A stretch of 55,581 nucleotides of DNA from an uncultured Mogibacterium sp. (GCF_938041965.1 NZ_CALISE010000010.1:1-55581), one strand, 5' to 3'; shown: positions 26,393-35,632, numbered from the stretch's first letter. The notes: a model not told the origin generated them from the letters alone. Program-made: numbers and translations.

Positions 26393-26975
26393 TTTGGGGA
26401 AAGAAGACAGACTAATCATAAACGAAGCGATAGTCGTAGAAGGTCGTGACGATATCGATGCTGTAGCGAAAGCTTGCGATGCGCTAGTTATTGCAACGCA
26501 TGGATTTGGAATAACGAGTGAGATCTGGGGGCTAATAGAGAAAGCATATAACGAAAAAGGTATTATTATCTTGACTGATCCCGACTATTCTGGTGAGGAA
26601 ATAAGGCGAAAGTTAACTGCAAAATTTCCGAAAGCACTGCATGCATATTTACCAAAATCAGAGGCAATTAGGGACGATGATATCGGAGTTGAAAATGCGG
26701 CGCCAGAGGCCATTAGAGATGCGTTAACTAAGGTTCATGGCATCACCAAGAGTGCTAAGCAAGATAACATAACTATGGACGATCTTAATGAACTGGAGCT
26801 CGTCGGAGGACAGCAGGCTTCGGTGCTTCGAGAACATGTGGGGGCAGAGCTCGGAATAGGGTATGGAAACGGAAAAGCATTTCTAAGAAAGCTAAACGGG
26901 TTTGGAATATCTAGATCAGATCTCGAAGGAGCGCTTATAAAGGTCAAGGCAGAAAATTTAAATACTAATGCATAA
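26376..26975 (+). CDS. rnmV: Ribonuclease M5
   Basis: RNase M5 matures the 5S rRNA precursor. The 199-aa protein is a TOPRIM enzyme: EAIVVEGRDDIDAV carries the catalytic glutamate, and ILTDPDYSGEEIRR carries the DxD-like aspartates. The ATG at 26376 with AAGGATA upstream is preferred over an in-frame ATG 54 nt further up inside divIC. The order M23/G5 protein, rnmV, rsmA is conserved with Bacillus (yabE-rnmV-rsmA). Confidence 0.95.
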   Translation: MQKTNNLGKEDRLIINEAIVVEGRDDIDAVAKACDALVIATHGFGITSEIWGLIEKAYNEKGIIILTDPDYSGEEIRRKLTAKFPKALHAYLPKSEAIRDDDIGVENAAPEAIRDALTKVHGITKSAKQDNITMDDLNELELVGGQQASVLREHVGAELGIGYGNGKAFLRKLNGFGISRSDLEGALIKVKAENLNTNA

Positions 26976-26998
26976 AACTGAGAAATAGCGAGAAAAAA

Positions 26999-27874
26999 TT
27001 GGGAAATAAATCGAAACATAAAGGGAAGCATAACCCAGGCAGCGGACGGGTACCGCATGGCTTTAGGCATGCGAAGAGTCTCGGACAGAACTTCCTAAAT
27101 GACCAAAAAGTAATAGACGACATAGTAGAGGGTAGTGAAATAGATGAGCAGACTTTAGTTGTCGAGATTGGACCGGGCGAAGGTGCTCTTACAACTGAGC
27201 TCATAGAGGCTGCTGGCTACGTTATCGCAATAGAGCTTGATGATAGGCTGATCCCTATCTTACGCACTAAGTTTGCACTACACGATAACTTTGAAGTTAT
27301 ACATGAGGACATTCTAAAAGTTGATATCAAATCAATTGTGGACGAAAGCATGAGAGCCCATGGACTTACGAAGGCGAGGATAGTCGGAAACCTACCATAC
27401 TACATAACTACTCCGATAATCACTAAACTGATTGAGTCGATGGCGAGATTTGAAAGCCTTACTGTTATGATGCAGAAGGAGGTCGGCGATAGAATTGCAG
27501 CCGATCCAGGAACGAAGCTAGCCGGGGCGATTACCTATGCGGTTCATTATAGGTGTACAGTGGATAAGGTTTGCGATGTTTCACGCGAATCATTCTATCC
27601 GGTGCCAAAAGTGGATTCGGTGGTACTCAGACTCAATATGAGAGATGATCTAGCGGTACAAGTTAACGATGAAAACAATTTCTTTAGGTGCATAAAAGCA
27701 GGTTTTTCGATGAGGCGCAAGACGCTTCTAAATTCCCTACAAGCACTAGATGATGTTAACAAAGACGTCATAAAGCATGCACTCGAAAGTGCTAATATAG
27801 ACCCATCGCGCAGGGCGGAAACGCTTACGATGGAAGAATTTGCGGAATTATCCAATTCCATTTGGAAGGAGTAA
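26999..27874 (+). CDS. rsmA: 16S rRNA (adenine1518/1519-N6)-dimethyltransferase
   Basis: RsmA (KsgA) dimethylates two adenosines near the 3' end of 16S rRNA. The 291-aa protein has KSLGQNFLND, the SAM motif VVEIGPGEGALT, the catalytic NLPYYITTPII and the C-terminal FYPVPKVDSVV. The likely start is TTG at 26999; ATGs near 27056 are out of frame. The ribosome site is weak. The stretch 27577-27592 resembles parS with two mismatches but encodes conserved residues. It is 6 nt before the LtaS-like gene. Confidence 0.95.
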   Translation: MGNKSKHKGKHNPGSGRVPHGFRHAKSLGQNFLNDQKVIDDIVEGSEIDEQTLVVEIGPGEGALTTELIEAAGYVIAIELDDRLIPILRTKFALHDNFEVIHEDILKVDIKSIVDESMRAHGLTKARIVGNLPYYITTPIITKLIESMARFESLTVMMQKEVGDRIAADPGTKLAGAITYAVHYRCTVDKVCDVSRESFYPVPKVDSVVLRLNMRDDLAVQVNDENNFFRCIKAGFSMRRKTLLNSLQALDDVNKDVIKHALESANIDPSRRAETLTMEEFAELSNSIWKE

Positions 27875-27880
27875 CTTAAT

Positions 27881-29974
27881 ATGAAAGTTAAGAATTTCTG
27901 TAGAGGGGTTCTGGCAAAGATAAAGGGTGGCGCACACAAGGTGCACGACAAGTACCGTGCGAAATTTCCAAAGAAGGTGCCGAAATTAAATGACGGAAAG
28001 CTACATGATCGAAAGTTTATTTTAAAGCTTGCAATTGCATCAATTTTGATGAATTTATACATAGAGACATTCGCACGAATTACGAGCGGGGTCTTCGATG
28101 GAGCTATGTTTTTATTCAAGCATCCGATTATTTTCTTATATAACTGTTTGATCATCTTCGCAACGATGTGCCTCGCGCTTATGTTCAGAAAGCGTGGCTT
28201 TGCATTCCTGATACTATGTACAGTCTGGGGGATTCTAGGGACTGTCAACGGTGTCATCTTGCTCAAGCGAATGACCCCATTCACACTTTATGATTTGCAA
28301 AACACAAAGGACGGCTTCTCCCTGCTAACCACATATTATTCAAAGGCCCAGATAACCTTAGGCGCTGCGATTATTGGTGTTGCACTGCTCATAGTCGTGC
28401 TTTATTACATAAATTGCTACAAGTGGACGAACTTAAATTACAAGAAGGAACTAGGTATAATCGTTGTCGCAATTGCAACATGTTTTGGTAGTACGTTAGG
28501 TCTGATTGAGATTAAGGCGCTAAGCACTTTTTTCGGAAACCTGAACTATGCGTATAGAGATTATGGATTTGCGTATTGCTTCTTAAATACCTCTGTAAAT
28601 AAAGGGATTAAGAAACCAAACCATTACTCGAAGAAAGAAATCCAATCGATCCTTGAGAATTACACCAAGAATGGTACAAATACCACACTAGTGCAGAAAA
28701 ATGATGCAAAGAAATATCCTAATATCATCATCTTGCAGCTTGAGTCGTTCTCTTATGCACAGGATTATAAGAATATCAAGGTTTCAAATGACCCAACACC
28801 GAACTTCACCAATCTAATGAAGAACTATTCTACAGGCTGGTTTAAAGTTCCGGCATGCGGAGCAGGAACAGCCAACACGGAGTTCGAGGTGCTAACAGGT
28901 ATCAGTTCTAGATTCTTTGGACCTGGAGAATATCCATATAAGGGCAAGCTTCGCGAGCAATCGCTCGAGAGTCTGGGGTATGTGCTAAAGAGTCACGGAT
29001 ATGATACACACGCAATGCACGACCACAGAGCATTATTCTATAACCGTAATGAGGTATATGCATCGCTCGGATTTGACAATTTCACATCGCTTGAATACAT
29101 GAACAACATCGTCAAGACTCCAACCGGATGGGCGAAGGATAAGGTCATGACCGACGATATTATGAATATAATTAAGAGGTCAGATACGAGAGATCTACTG
29201 CATATCATCTCAGTACAAGGGCATGGTGCATATCCGACGGAGCGAGTGTTCAAGGATCCATATACAACGGTAACTGCAAAGGATGAAGCTACTAAGTGGA
29301 AGTACGAATACTACGTGAATGAACTCCACGAGATGGATGAATTTACAGGAGACTTGCTAAAGAAGATAGAAGAATCTGGCGAGCCTACTGTCGTGCTAAT
29401 CTACGGAGACCATATCCCTGCACTCGATATCAAGGAGTCTGAATACGGCACAGGAGACCTCTACCAGACCAGATATGTAATATGGGACAATATCGGGCTT
29501 AAAAAGAAGGACAAGGATATCACGTCATACGAGGTTACTGCGGACATACTTAAGAATGTCGGGCTAGGTCATCAGGGTGTAATCTTTGATTACGAACAGA
29601 CTGCGGACAAGAACTCTAAAGACTACGAAAAGAACTTAAAAGCGCTCGCTTATGACATGCTATATGGAAAGAACTATGTTTTTGGCGGTAAGAATCCATA
29701 TAAGCGTACAAAGATGCGCATGGGATACAAGAAAATTAAGATTGATGGCATAATCTCAATCGGCAAGAAATACTACATAAAAGGATATAATTTCACGGAG
29801 CACAGTACAGTCAGCCTAGATGGAAAAGTGCTAAAGACAGTATATCTAAGTCCGACATTACTCGGCCTCAGTGAAAAAATCGACCAAAAGGACGTTAAGA
29901 AGCTACGAGTGAGCCAGATTGACTCCAAAGACGAGACAATCTTATCAACGATAGGCGGCAATGAGGAGCTATAG
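27881..29974 (+). CDS. LtaS-family sulfatase/phosphoglycerol transferase
   Basis: LtaS-type enzymes polymerise glycerol phosphate for lipoteichoic acid on the outer membrane face. The 697-aa protein has a basic cytoplasmic start and five hydrophobic segments between about 45 and 215. An extracellular sulfatase domain follows from about 270. The metal-site NIIILQLESF (E288) and the nucleophile motif GAGTANTEFEVLTG (T330) are present, with SVQGHGAYP and IYGDHIP further on. About 130 residues after the catalytic domain form a beta-rich extension (GKKYYIKGYNFTEH region) not typical of short LtaS. ATG at 27881 has AAGGAGT. The polymer made is not determined. Confidence 0.88.
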   Translation: MKVKNFCRGVLAKIKGGAHKVHDKYRAKFPKKVPKLNDGKLHDRKFILKLAIASILMNLYIETFARITSGVFDGAMFLFKHPIIFLYNCLIIFATMCLALMFRKRGFAFLILCTVWGILGTVNGVILLKRMTPFTLYDLQNTKDGFSLLTTYYSKAQITLGAAIIGVALLIVVLYYINCYKWTNLNYKKELGIIVVAIATCFGSTLGLIEIKALSTFFGNLNYAYRDYGFAYCFLNTSVNKGIKKPNHYSKKEIQSILENYTKNGTNTTLVQKNDAKKYPNIIILQLESFSYAQDYKNIKVSNDPTPNFTNLMKNYSTGWFKVPACGAGTANTEFEVLTGISSRFFGPGEYPYKGKLREQSLESLGYVLKSHGYDTHAMHDHRALFYNRNEVYASLGFDNFTSLEYMNNIVKTPTGWAKDKVMTDDIMNIIKRSDTRDLLHIISVQGHGAYPTERVFKDPYTTVTAKDEATKWKYEYYVNELHEMDEFTGDLLKKIEESGEPTVVLIYGDHIPALDIKESEYGTGDLYQTRYVIWDNIGLKKKDKDITSYEVTADILKNVGLGHQGVIFDYEQTADKNSKDYEKNLKALAYDMLYGKNYVFGGKNPYKRTKMRMGYKKIKIDGIISIGKKYYIKGYNFTEHSTVSLDGKVLKTVYLSPTLLGLSEKIDQKDVKKLRVSQIDSKDETILSTIGGNEEL

Positions 29975-29988
29975 TCCCGGGAGGAACA

Positions 29989-31587
29989 ATGGAAAAAGAA
30001 AAGAAAAGCACAGCTACGGAGTCAGCGGTGGCTACGAAAGCTAAAAAGACCACAAAAAAGTCAAAGGAAGCGGAATCGACCGTAGATACGAAAACAACAA
30101 AGAAAGCGGAAACTGCAAAGACTATAGAGGTTTCTGAAACCGAGGCGACTACAACCACAGCTAAAAGGGCTAGATCAAAAACGAGCGAAGCAGGGGAAAA
30201 GGCAGCCCCTGCTAAAGCTACTAGAGCCAAGAAAGTGGCAGTAAAAATAAAGAAGTCTGAAGTGCCTGAAGAGGCTCTAGCTGCGGAAGCCCGTGAAAGC
30301 GCTGAATCATATGACTCTGTAGAGGCTTCCTCAGCAGATGAATCTTTCACTTCGAGCGAAACGGAAACGCAAAATGACGAAGCCGTTAAGTCTGAAGAGG
30401 TTGAGGCTGGACCCAATGAAGAGTCATCAGATGCATCCGAAGAAGCCAAAGAAATAGAAATCGAACAAGACCGTCCAGAGGTCGAGGGAATCCTCGATAT
30501 CGCAGAAGCGGGATTTGGATTCCTGAGATTCAACAACTTCCTAACATCCGAGAAGGATATCTATGTGTCACAGACTCAGATTAGAAGATTCGGGCTAAGA
30601 ACGGGTGACAAGATTCGCTGCATCTCGAGGCATCCTAATCAGGGGGAGAGATTCGGAGCACTCCTATACGTAAAGGAAGTGAACGGAGAGACGCCGATTA
30701 GCGCGAGGAGAAGGCCTCATTTTGATAGGCTGACACCGATTTTTCCAAATGAGAAAATCGTGCTAGAAGACACCAGTATAAAGCTGGCTATGAGAGCCAT
30801 GGACTTAGTCGCACCTATCGGCAAGGGCCAGAGAGGTCTTATCGTAGCTCAGCCTAAGGCGGGTAAAACGGTTCTGCTCAAACAGATTGCAGCGAGCATA
30901 GAAAAGAAATATCCAGAGATTGAGATGATTGTACTCCTCGTAGACGAGAGACCTGAAGAGGTTACGGATATGAAGAGGGCACTCACTCGCTCTGAGGTAA
31001 TATATTCGACATTCGATGAACTGCCTGCACACCACGTCAAGGTTGCTGAGATGGTAATTCAGAGGGCAAAGCGCCTAGCAGAAGAGGGAAAAGACGTAGT
31101 GATTCTACTGGACAGCATAACAAGGCTCGCGCGCGCATATAACATGGAGACGCCATCGTCGGGAAGGACGCTATCTGGCGGACTTGATCCGGGGGCTCTT
31201 CATGCTCCAAAGAAATTTTTTGGTGCGGCAAGAAACCTCGAGGAGGGCGGCAGTATAACGATACTCGCAACTGCACTCGTCGACACGGGAAGCAGGATGG
31301 ACGATGTAATATATGAGGAATTCAAGGGTACAGGCAATATGGAGCTTCACCTCGACAGACAGCTAAGCGAGCGCAGAATATTCCCTGCGATCGACTTGGC
31401 AAAGTCTAGTACGAGAAAGGAAGAGCTACTCTTAGATGATAACGAATATCTCGTGATGAACATGATGAGAAGAGAGATGGTTGCGGGAAATCCTGCTGAT
31501 GTTGCGGAGAAGGTGCTCGACAACCTGAGCCATACCAAGTGCAATAAAGACTTCGTAGATGTGATGCTCAAGGAGCTGAATTTCTAA
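29989..31587 (+). CDS. rho: Transcription termination factor Rho
   Basis: Rho is a hexameric RNA helicase that ends transcription. The 532-aa protein has an N-terminal low-complexity region (about 1-165) rich in K, A, T, E and S. An RNA-binding cold-shock-like domain follows (GILDIAEAGFGFLRF...DIYVSQTQIRRFGLRTGD). The ATPase has Walker A QPKAGKT; the usual PPKAGKT has its first proline replaced by Gln. VLLVDERPEEVTDMKR and the GGLDPGALH Q/R-loop region follow. The start has GGGAGGA. It lies directly before the YqhQ-PrmC gene, as in clostridia. Confidence 0.97.
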   Translation: MEKEKKSTATESAVATKAKKTTKKSKEAESTVDTKTTKKAETAKTIEVSETEATTTTAKRARSKTSEAGEKAAPAKATRAKKVAVKIKKSEVPEEALAAEARESAESYDSVEASSADESFTSSETETQNDEAVKSEEVEAGPNEESSDASEEAKEIEIEQDRPEVEGILDIAEAGFGFLRFNNFLTSEKDIYVSQTQIRRFGLRTGDKIRCISRHPNQGERFGALLYVKEVNGETPISARRRPHFDRLTPIFPNEKIVLEDTSIKLAMRAMDLVAPIGKGQRGLIVAQPKAGKTVLLKQIAASIEKKYPEIEMIVLLVDERPEEVTDMKRALTRSEVIYSTFDELPAHHVKVAEMVIQRAKRLAEEGKDVVILLDSITRLARAYNMETPSSGRTLSGGLDPGALHAPKKFFGAARNLEEGGSITILATALVDTGSRMDDVIYEEFKGTGNMELHLDRQLSERRIFPAIDLAKSSTRKEELLLDDNEYLVMNMMRREMVAGNPADVAEKVLDNLSHTKCNKDFVDVMLKELNF

Positions 31588-31601
31588 CAGTCGGAGGGAA
31601 G

Positions 31602-33536
31602 ATGGATTATAGTAAGATTTTCATCAAAGACGCTAAGCCGACCAAGATTGGCGGTCAGGCGGTAATGGAAGGCGTAATGATGCGCGGTGCAGACAAACAG
31701 GCGCTTGCGGTCAGACTTCCTAATGGTGATATAAAACTAGAGATAGAGGATATCAAGACACCTTCTAAGGTGACTAAGGTGCCGTTTGTGAGAGGCGTGG
31801 TGAGTTTTTTCTCATCGCTGATCTCTGGGATGAAGACTCTTATGCGCTCATCCGAAATCCTCGAAGAAGCAATGCCTGAAGAGGAACAAGAAGAGCCTAG
31901 TAAGTTCGATCAGTGGCTGGAGAGAAAGTTCAGCCCTAAGACAGTGTGGAATGTCATGCTTGGCATCTCGGTGGCGATATCGCTGCTCATCACAGTTGTC
32001 GTGTTCGTAATCATGCCGACTTATAGCGTAAATCTGCTTAAGCACGTAACCAAGAACACGGTACTGCTCAACCTAGCGGAAGGTGTGCTGAGGCTAGCTG
32101 TTTTCGTGCTGTACGTGCTAGCAATTTCCAAGATGAACGACGTCAAGAGACTTTTTCAGTATCACGGTGCGGAGCATGAGACGATTCACTGCTTTGAGAA
32201 TGGTCTTGAGCTAACTCCTGCAAATGCCAAGGAGTTCTACACACTTCATCCTCGCTGTGGAACTAGCTTCCTCATGTTCGTAATGATTATCAGCCTTGTG
32301 CTGTTCTCATTTCTCGGATGGCCAAACCTAGCATGGCGAATCATATCGAGACTCCTCTTGATGCCAGTAATCGCAGGTATTAGCTATGAGCTCCTAAGGT
32401 GGGCGGGCAGAAGTGATAATGCGGTCGTTAGAGTGCTAAGCTGGCCAGGCCTCATGATGCAGAAGCTAACCACTAGAGAGCCAGACGAGGAACAGCTAGA
32501 GGTTGCAATCGCTTCGCTAAAGGCTGTGCTCGGTGAACTCGAACCAGGTGTAATCAGCAAGCAGAATGAAGATATCAGCGACGACCTAGAGGCGGCAAAT
32601 GAAGAGGAAGAGTGCGATTCGATTTTCGACAATCTTGAAGATAAGAGGTATAGCGAAGACGAAACGATGGTCAAGAACCTAGTTCGTGCTGGTAGGGCGA
32701 AGCTAGGGGAAGCAGGTATCAGCAATCCAAACGGAGATGCGGATGATATATTCTGCTACGTAACTGGATTTACACATAATGAGATAATAACGAGAGACAC
32801 AGAGCTGCTCGATAGTTCTGACGTCGAAGCATATAGGGAGAGAATCGACCAGCGTGCGGCGGGAGTTCCGCTTCAGTACATCACAAAGGTACAGGAATTC
32901 ATGGGTCTGCCGTTCTGTGTAAATGAAAATGTTCTCATCCCAAGGCTCGATACGGAAGTACTCGTAGATCAGGTGCTTGGCATCATCAGCGGCATGGAGC
33001 TCGAGAGCCCAGATGTACTCGATATGTGTACTGGTAGCGGCGCAATCGGAATTTCGATTGCAAGTCTAGCTCCAGGTGCTCGCGTCAAGCTGGCGGATAT
33101 CAGCGAGAAGGCACTCGAGGTCGCGAGAAAGAATGCAGAAATTAACGATGTGCTGGATAGGGTAAGCTTTGCACTCGGCAACATGTTCTCGTCACTTGAT
33201 GCAGATGAGAAGTTCGACCTAATTGTCAGCAACCCACCTTACATCAAGTCAGAGATTATCGAGACGCTCGACCCAGAGGTGAAGGATCACGAGCCAAGAC
33301 TTGCACTAGATGGCGGTGAGGATGGCCTTGATGCATATAAGGTTATTGCAAATAACGCTGCCTCTCACCTCAAGGAAGGCGGAGTGCTCGCACTTGAGAT
33401 CGGATATGATCAAGGTGAGGCTGTTTCATTCCTGCTAGAGAGAACGCACTACTATAAGCCAGCGGCGATTATCAAGGATTTGGCTGGAATGAATAGAGTC
33501 GTGATAGCCGAGAAAAAACCGATAGAAGAAAAGTAA
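31602..33536 (+). CDS. prmC: YqhQ (DUF1385) fused to release-factor glutamine methyltransferase PrmC
   Basis: One uninterrupted 644-aa frame joins two proteins that are usually separate. Residues 1-320 are DUF1385/YqhQ: GGQAVMEGVMMRG, two or more transmembrane segments at about 115-140 and 160-175, the YHGAEHETIHCFE motif, HPRCGTSF, and two more hydrophobic segments at 222-262. Residues 355-644 are PrmC: the N-terminal helical domain, the SAM motif DMCTGSGAIG (474-483) and the catalytic NPPY (544-547). PrmC methylates the GGQ glutamine of release factors. A charged linker (about 322-350) joins the halves. The methyltransferase would thus be membrane-tethered. It follows rho by 14 nt. Confidence 0.92.
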   Translation: MDYSKIFIKDAKPTKIGGQAVMEGVMMRGADKQALAVRLPNGDIKLEIEDIKTPSKVTKVPFVRGVVSFFSSLISGMKTLMRSSEILEEAMPEEEQEEPSKFDQWLERKFSPKTVWNVMLGISVAISLLITVVVFVIMPTYSVNLLKHVTKNTVLLNLAEGVLRLAVFVLYVLAISKMNDVKRLFQYHGAEHETIHCFENGLELTPANAKEFYTLHPRCGTSFLMFVMIISLVLFSFLGWPNLAWRIISRLLLMPVIAGISYELLRWAGRSDNAVVRVLSWPGLMMQKLTTREPDEEQLEVAIASLKAVLGELEPGVISKQNEDISDDLEAANEEEECDSIFDNLEDKRYSEDETMVKNLVRAGRAKLGEAGISNPNGDADDIFCYVTGFTHNEIITRDTELLDSSDVEAYRERIDQRAAGVPLQYITKVQEFMGLPFCVNENVLIPRLDTEVLVDQVLGIISGMELESPDVLDMCTGSGAIGISIASLAPGARVKLADISEKALEVARKNAEINDVLDRVSFALGNMFSSLDADEKFDLIVSNPPYIKSEIIETLDPEVKDHEPRLALDGGEDGLDAYKVIANNAASHLKEGGVLALEIGYDQGEAVSFLLERTHYYKPAAIIKDLAGMNRVVIAEKKPIEEK

Positions 33537-33551
33537 ATATTTTAAGGCAAG

Positions 33552-33581
33552 CTATCCACAGTATAGAACGTGTGCGGATAA
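33552..33581. promoter_or_regulatory. Inverted pair of near-consensus DnaA boxes
   Basis: CTATCCACA (33552-33560) and TGCGGATAA (33573-33581) each differ by one base from the DnaA box and face each other 12 nt apart. They lie between the prmC fusion and ddl. DnaA-dependent control of ddl is possible but untested. Confidence 0.4.
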
Positions 33582-33613
33582 CTTAGCCATTCACCAGATA
33601 TGGGAGGTTAATG

Positions 33614-34696
33614 ATGAATATTGCAGTTATATTTGGAGGAAGGTCCGATGAGCATGAGGTATCGCGAAGTTCAGCGGTAAATGTCATCAAGGGACTCGAT
33701 TCTGACCGCTATGAAATTACTAAAATTGGAATAACTAAAGAGGGCAGATGGTATCTGACCGAAGCAAGTACAGACGAAATCGCTAGCGGTGCTTGGGAAA
33801 ATAGACCTGATAACAGACAGGCGTGCATCCCTGCGGATCCGACGGTACACGGAATCCTCGTTTTCGACGAAGAGGATAGAGCGACCGCAAAGCGTATAGA
33901 CTGCATCATACCAGTGCTCCACGGAGACAACGGAGAAGACGGAACAGTACAGGGACTCTTTGAACTCGCTGAAATTCCTTACGTTGGTCCTGGAGTAAAG
34001 GCTTCTGCTAATGGAATGGATAAATCATTTACCAAGATTATCGTGGGCGAGACTGACATCACTCAGGCGAAGTACTGCGTGATTAAGAAGAAGGATTTTG
34101 CCGATGACCGTGAGGGCGAAATCATGAATGCTCTCAGCACAAATGACGGAAAGCTACCGCTGTTCGTTAAGCCATCTTCCGCAGGCTCATCGGTTGGAGC
34201 TTCCAAGGTCGAGAAGAAGTCGGAGCTTGAAGGGGCTATTGAAAATGCATTTAAGTATGATGACAAAGTCCTCGTCGAAGAGATGATTGTCGGCAGAGAG
34301 ATGGAAGTTGCGGTTCTCGGCAATCACAATCCGAAGGCATCGTGCGTGGGAGAGATTTTATCCGCTGGTGAATTCTATGATTACGATGCGAAGTACAACA
34401 ATCCTGAATCACAGACTAGAGTTGTCGACGATATCCCGATGAGCAAGCAGAAGGAGATTAGAAACTGCGCTGTTGAGATATTCAAGGTGATGGACTGCCG
34501 CGGACTATCTAGAGTTGATTTCTTCTATACTGAAGACGGCAGAGTTGTATTTAATGAGATTAATACGCTGCCAGGATTTACGAATATCAGTATGTATCCA
34601 CAGCTGTGGGAAGCGATGGGCATAGATCAGCCAACCCTGCTAGACAGTTTGATTAAACTGGCGATTGAAGAGCATACGTATGATGAGAAATATTAA
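33614..34696 (+). CDS. ddl: D-alanine--D-alanine ligase
   Basis: Ddl joins two D-alanines for peptidoglycan precursors. The protein (360 aa from the second ATG) has the ATP-grasp motifs VIFGGRSDEHEVS, VLHGDNGEDGTVQG, FVKPSSAGSSVG and FNEINTLPGFT. The omega-loop reads YDYDAKYNNPES, with the tyrosine-type residue of D-Ala-D-Ala ligases rather than the His type of D-Ala-D-Lac ligases. Two ATGs overlap at 33611 and 33614; the second is better spaced from GGGAGG. A good terminator follows. Confidence 0.95.
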   Translation: MNIAVIFGGRSDEHEVSRSSAVNVIKGLDSDRYEITKIGITKEGRWYLTEASTDEIASGAWENRPDNRQACIPADPTVHGILVFDEEDRATAKRIDCIIPVLHGDNGEDGTVQGLFELAEIPYVGPGVKASANGMDKSFTKIIVGETDITQAKYCVIKKKDFADDREGEIMNALSTNDGKLPLFVKPSSAGSSVGASKVEKKSELEGAIENAFKYDDKVLVEEMIVGREMEVAVLGNHNPKASCVGEILSAGEFYDYDAKYNNPESQTRVVDDIPMSKQKEIRNCAVEIFKVMDCRGLSRVDFFYTEDGRVVFNEINTLPGFTNISMYPQLWEAMGIDQPTLLDSLIKLAIEEHTYDEKY

Positions 34697-34709
34697 TTGA
34701 GATGTATAC

Positions 34710-34736
34710 AGCCTAGGAGTGAGCTCCTGGGCTTTT
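34710..34736 (+). terminator. Terminator after ddl
   Basis: A hairpin with arms AGCCTAGGAG and CTCCTGGGCT (one G-T/G mismatch pair) is followed by TTTT. It ends the leftward core block before the accessory island. Confidence 0.85.
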
Positions 34737-34737
34737 G

Positions 34738-34785
34738 TTGTATAAGGGAGCCGTGCGTTGGACGCGTATTCTTGTTCGTAAATAA
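34738..34785 (+). repeat. Diverged internal copy of the terminal repeat
   Basis: TTGTATAAG, then GCGTTGGACGCGT, then TTCGTAAA occur here in the same order as in the right-end repeat (TTGTATAAG, GCGTTGGACGCGT, TTCCGTAAA). The flanking hairpin bases are changed. Like the right-end copy, it follows directly after a terminator. Confidence 0.65.
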
Positions 34786-34849
34786 AATATTTAATACTGA
34801 GTTTAAAGTTTCGATATTCGATAATAGAGCATAACTACTAAGTTTCTAA

Positions 34850-34866
34850 TGTCACAATTTGTGGCA
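34850..34866. promoter_or_regulatory. Candidate operator palindrome
   Basis: TGTCACAA and TTGTGGCA form an inverted repeat with one mismatch around a single T. It lies about 90 nt upstream of the XRE-type regulator gene, where an autoregulatory operator would be expected. Confidence 0.4.
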
Positions 34867-34951
34867 ATTTTTTTATGATTTGTGCTGGTGTAACACTGGA
34901 GAGTTCTTTTATAATTTTCTAAAATCAAATTAAAGAAAGGAGGATAATGCG

Positions 34952-35566
34952 GTGAAAATTGGGTCAATTATTAAAGAGAAACGCACTAAATTAGGCTTAA
35001 CACAAGATGACTTAGCTAAAAAGTTGCAAGTTTCAAGATCTACTATTTCAAATTGGGAGATTAATAGAAATTATCCAGATATAAAGCTAATAGTTAATAT
35101 CTCAAATATTTTGGAGATTCCACTGAAGGAGCTATTGCAGGAGGAAAGTGATATTGTGAATAGACTTTCTGAAGATACAATTATTAGAAAAAAGATAAGT
35201 AAAAGAAATAAAATACTGTATTTCTTAATTTTTATTTTAATAATAAGTCTTTTGTCAGTTGTAATTTATTTCAGTAATATAGATGATATTTCAAATAAAA
35301 AAGAAATTGCAGGTGCATACATATCTAATGAGAAGTTATACATAAAAACAGATTTGCCTATATATAAAAGTATTGGTGGATATTATATGGATGTAAATAA
35401 TAATGCTTTAGAAGTTTCTTTATTTACAAAATTTTCATTCAAACACAATGAAAAGATTTCAATTCAAATTGATGAAATCCCAATTTCTAAAGAGAAACTT
35501 AAAGAAATAAAGGCAATAGCATTTACCTATAATGGGCGTATTTATAAAACAATTTCCTTAGAGTAA
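34952..35566 (+). CDS. Membrane-anchored XRE-family regulator
   Basis: The 204-aa protein starts with a helix-turn-helix domain (about 1-65: LGLTQDDLAKKLQVSRSTISNWE). One transmembrane helix follows (about 88-108, ILYFLIFILIISLLSVVIYF) and then a C-terminal domain of about 95 residues, probably extracytoplasmic. The start is GTG at 34952, with AAAGGAGG 8 nt before it; an ATG upstream is closed by TGA. Architecture suggests a one-component sensor that couples an outside signal to DNA binding. The gene is clearly more AT-rich than ddl, which points to acquisition. A perfect hairpin terminator follows. Confidence 0.85.
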   Translation: MKIGSIIKEKRTKLGLTQDDLAKKLQVSRSTISNWEINRNYPDIKLIVNISNILEIPLKELLQEESDIVNRLSEDTIIRKKISKRNKILYFLIFILIISLLSVVIYFSNIDDISNKKEIAGAYISNEKLYIKTDLPIYKSIGGYYMDVNNNALEVSLFTKFSFKHNEKISIQIDEIPISKEKLKEIKAIAFTYNGRIYKTISLE

Positions 35567-35595
35567 ATGGCAAAGGTGAATATATTTATAAAAAC

Positions 35596-35632
35596 AATGG
35601 CTCCAAGTTAATTTTGGAGCCATTATTTTTTG
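35596..35632 (+). terminator. Terminator after the XRE regulator gene
   Basis: Arms AATGGCTCCAA and TTGGAGCCATT pair perfectly over 11 bp and are followed by ATTTTTT. Confidence 0.9.

Noticed and set aside
27577..27592. parS-like sequence TGTTTCACGCGAATCA inside rsmA
   Set aside because: It has two mismatches that break the palindrome and lies in a codon-conserved region of the protein, so chance is the better explanation.
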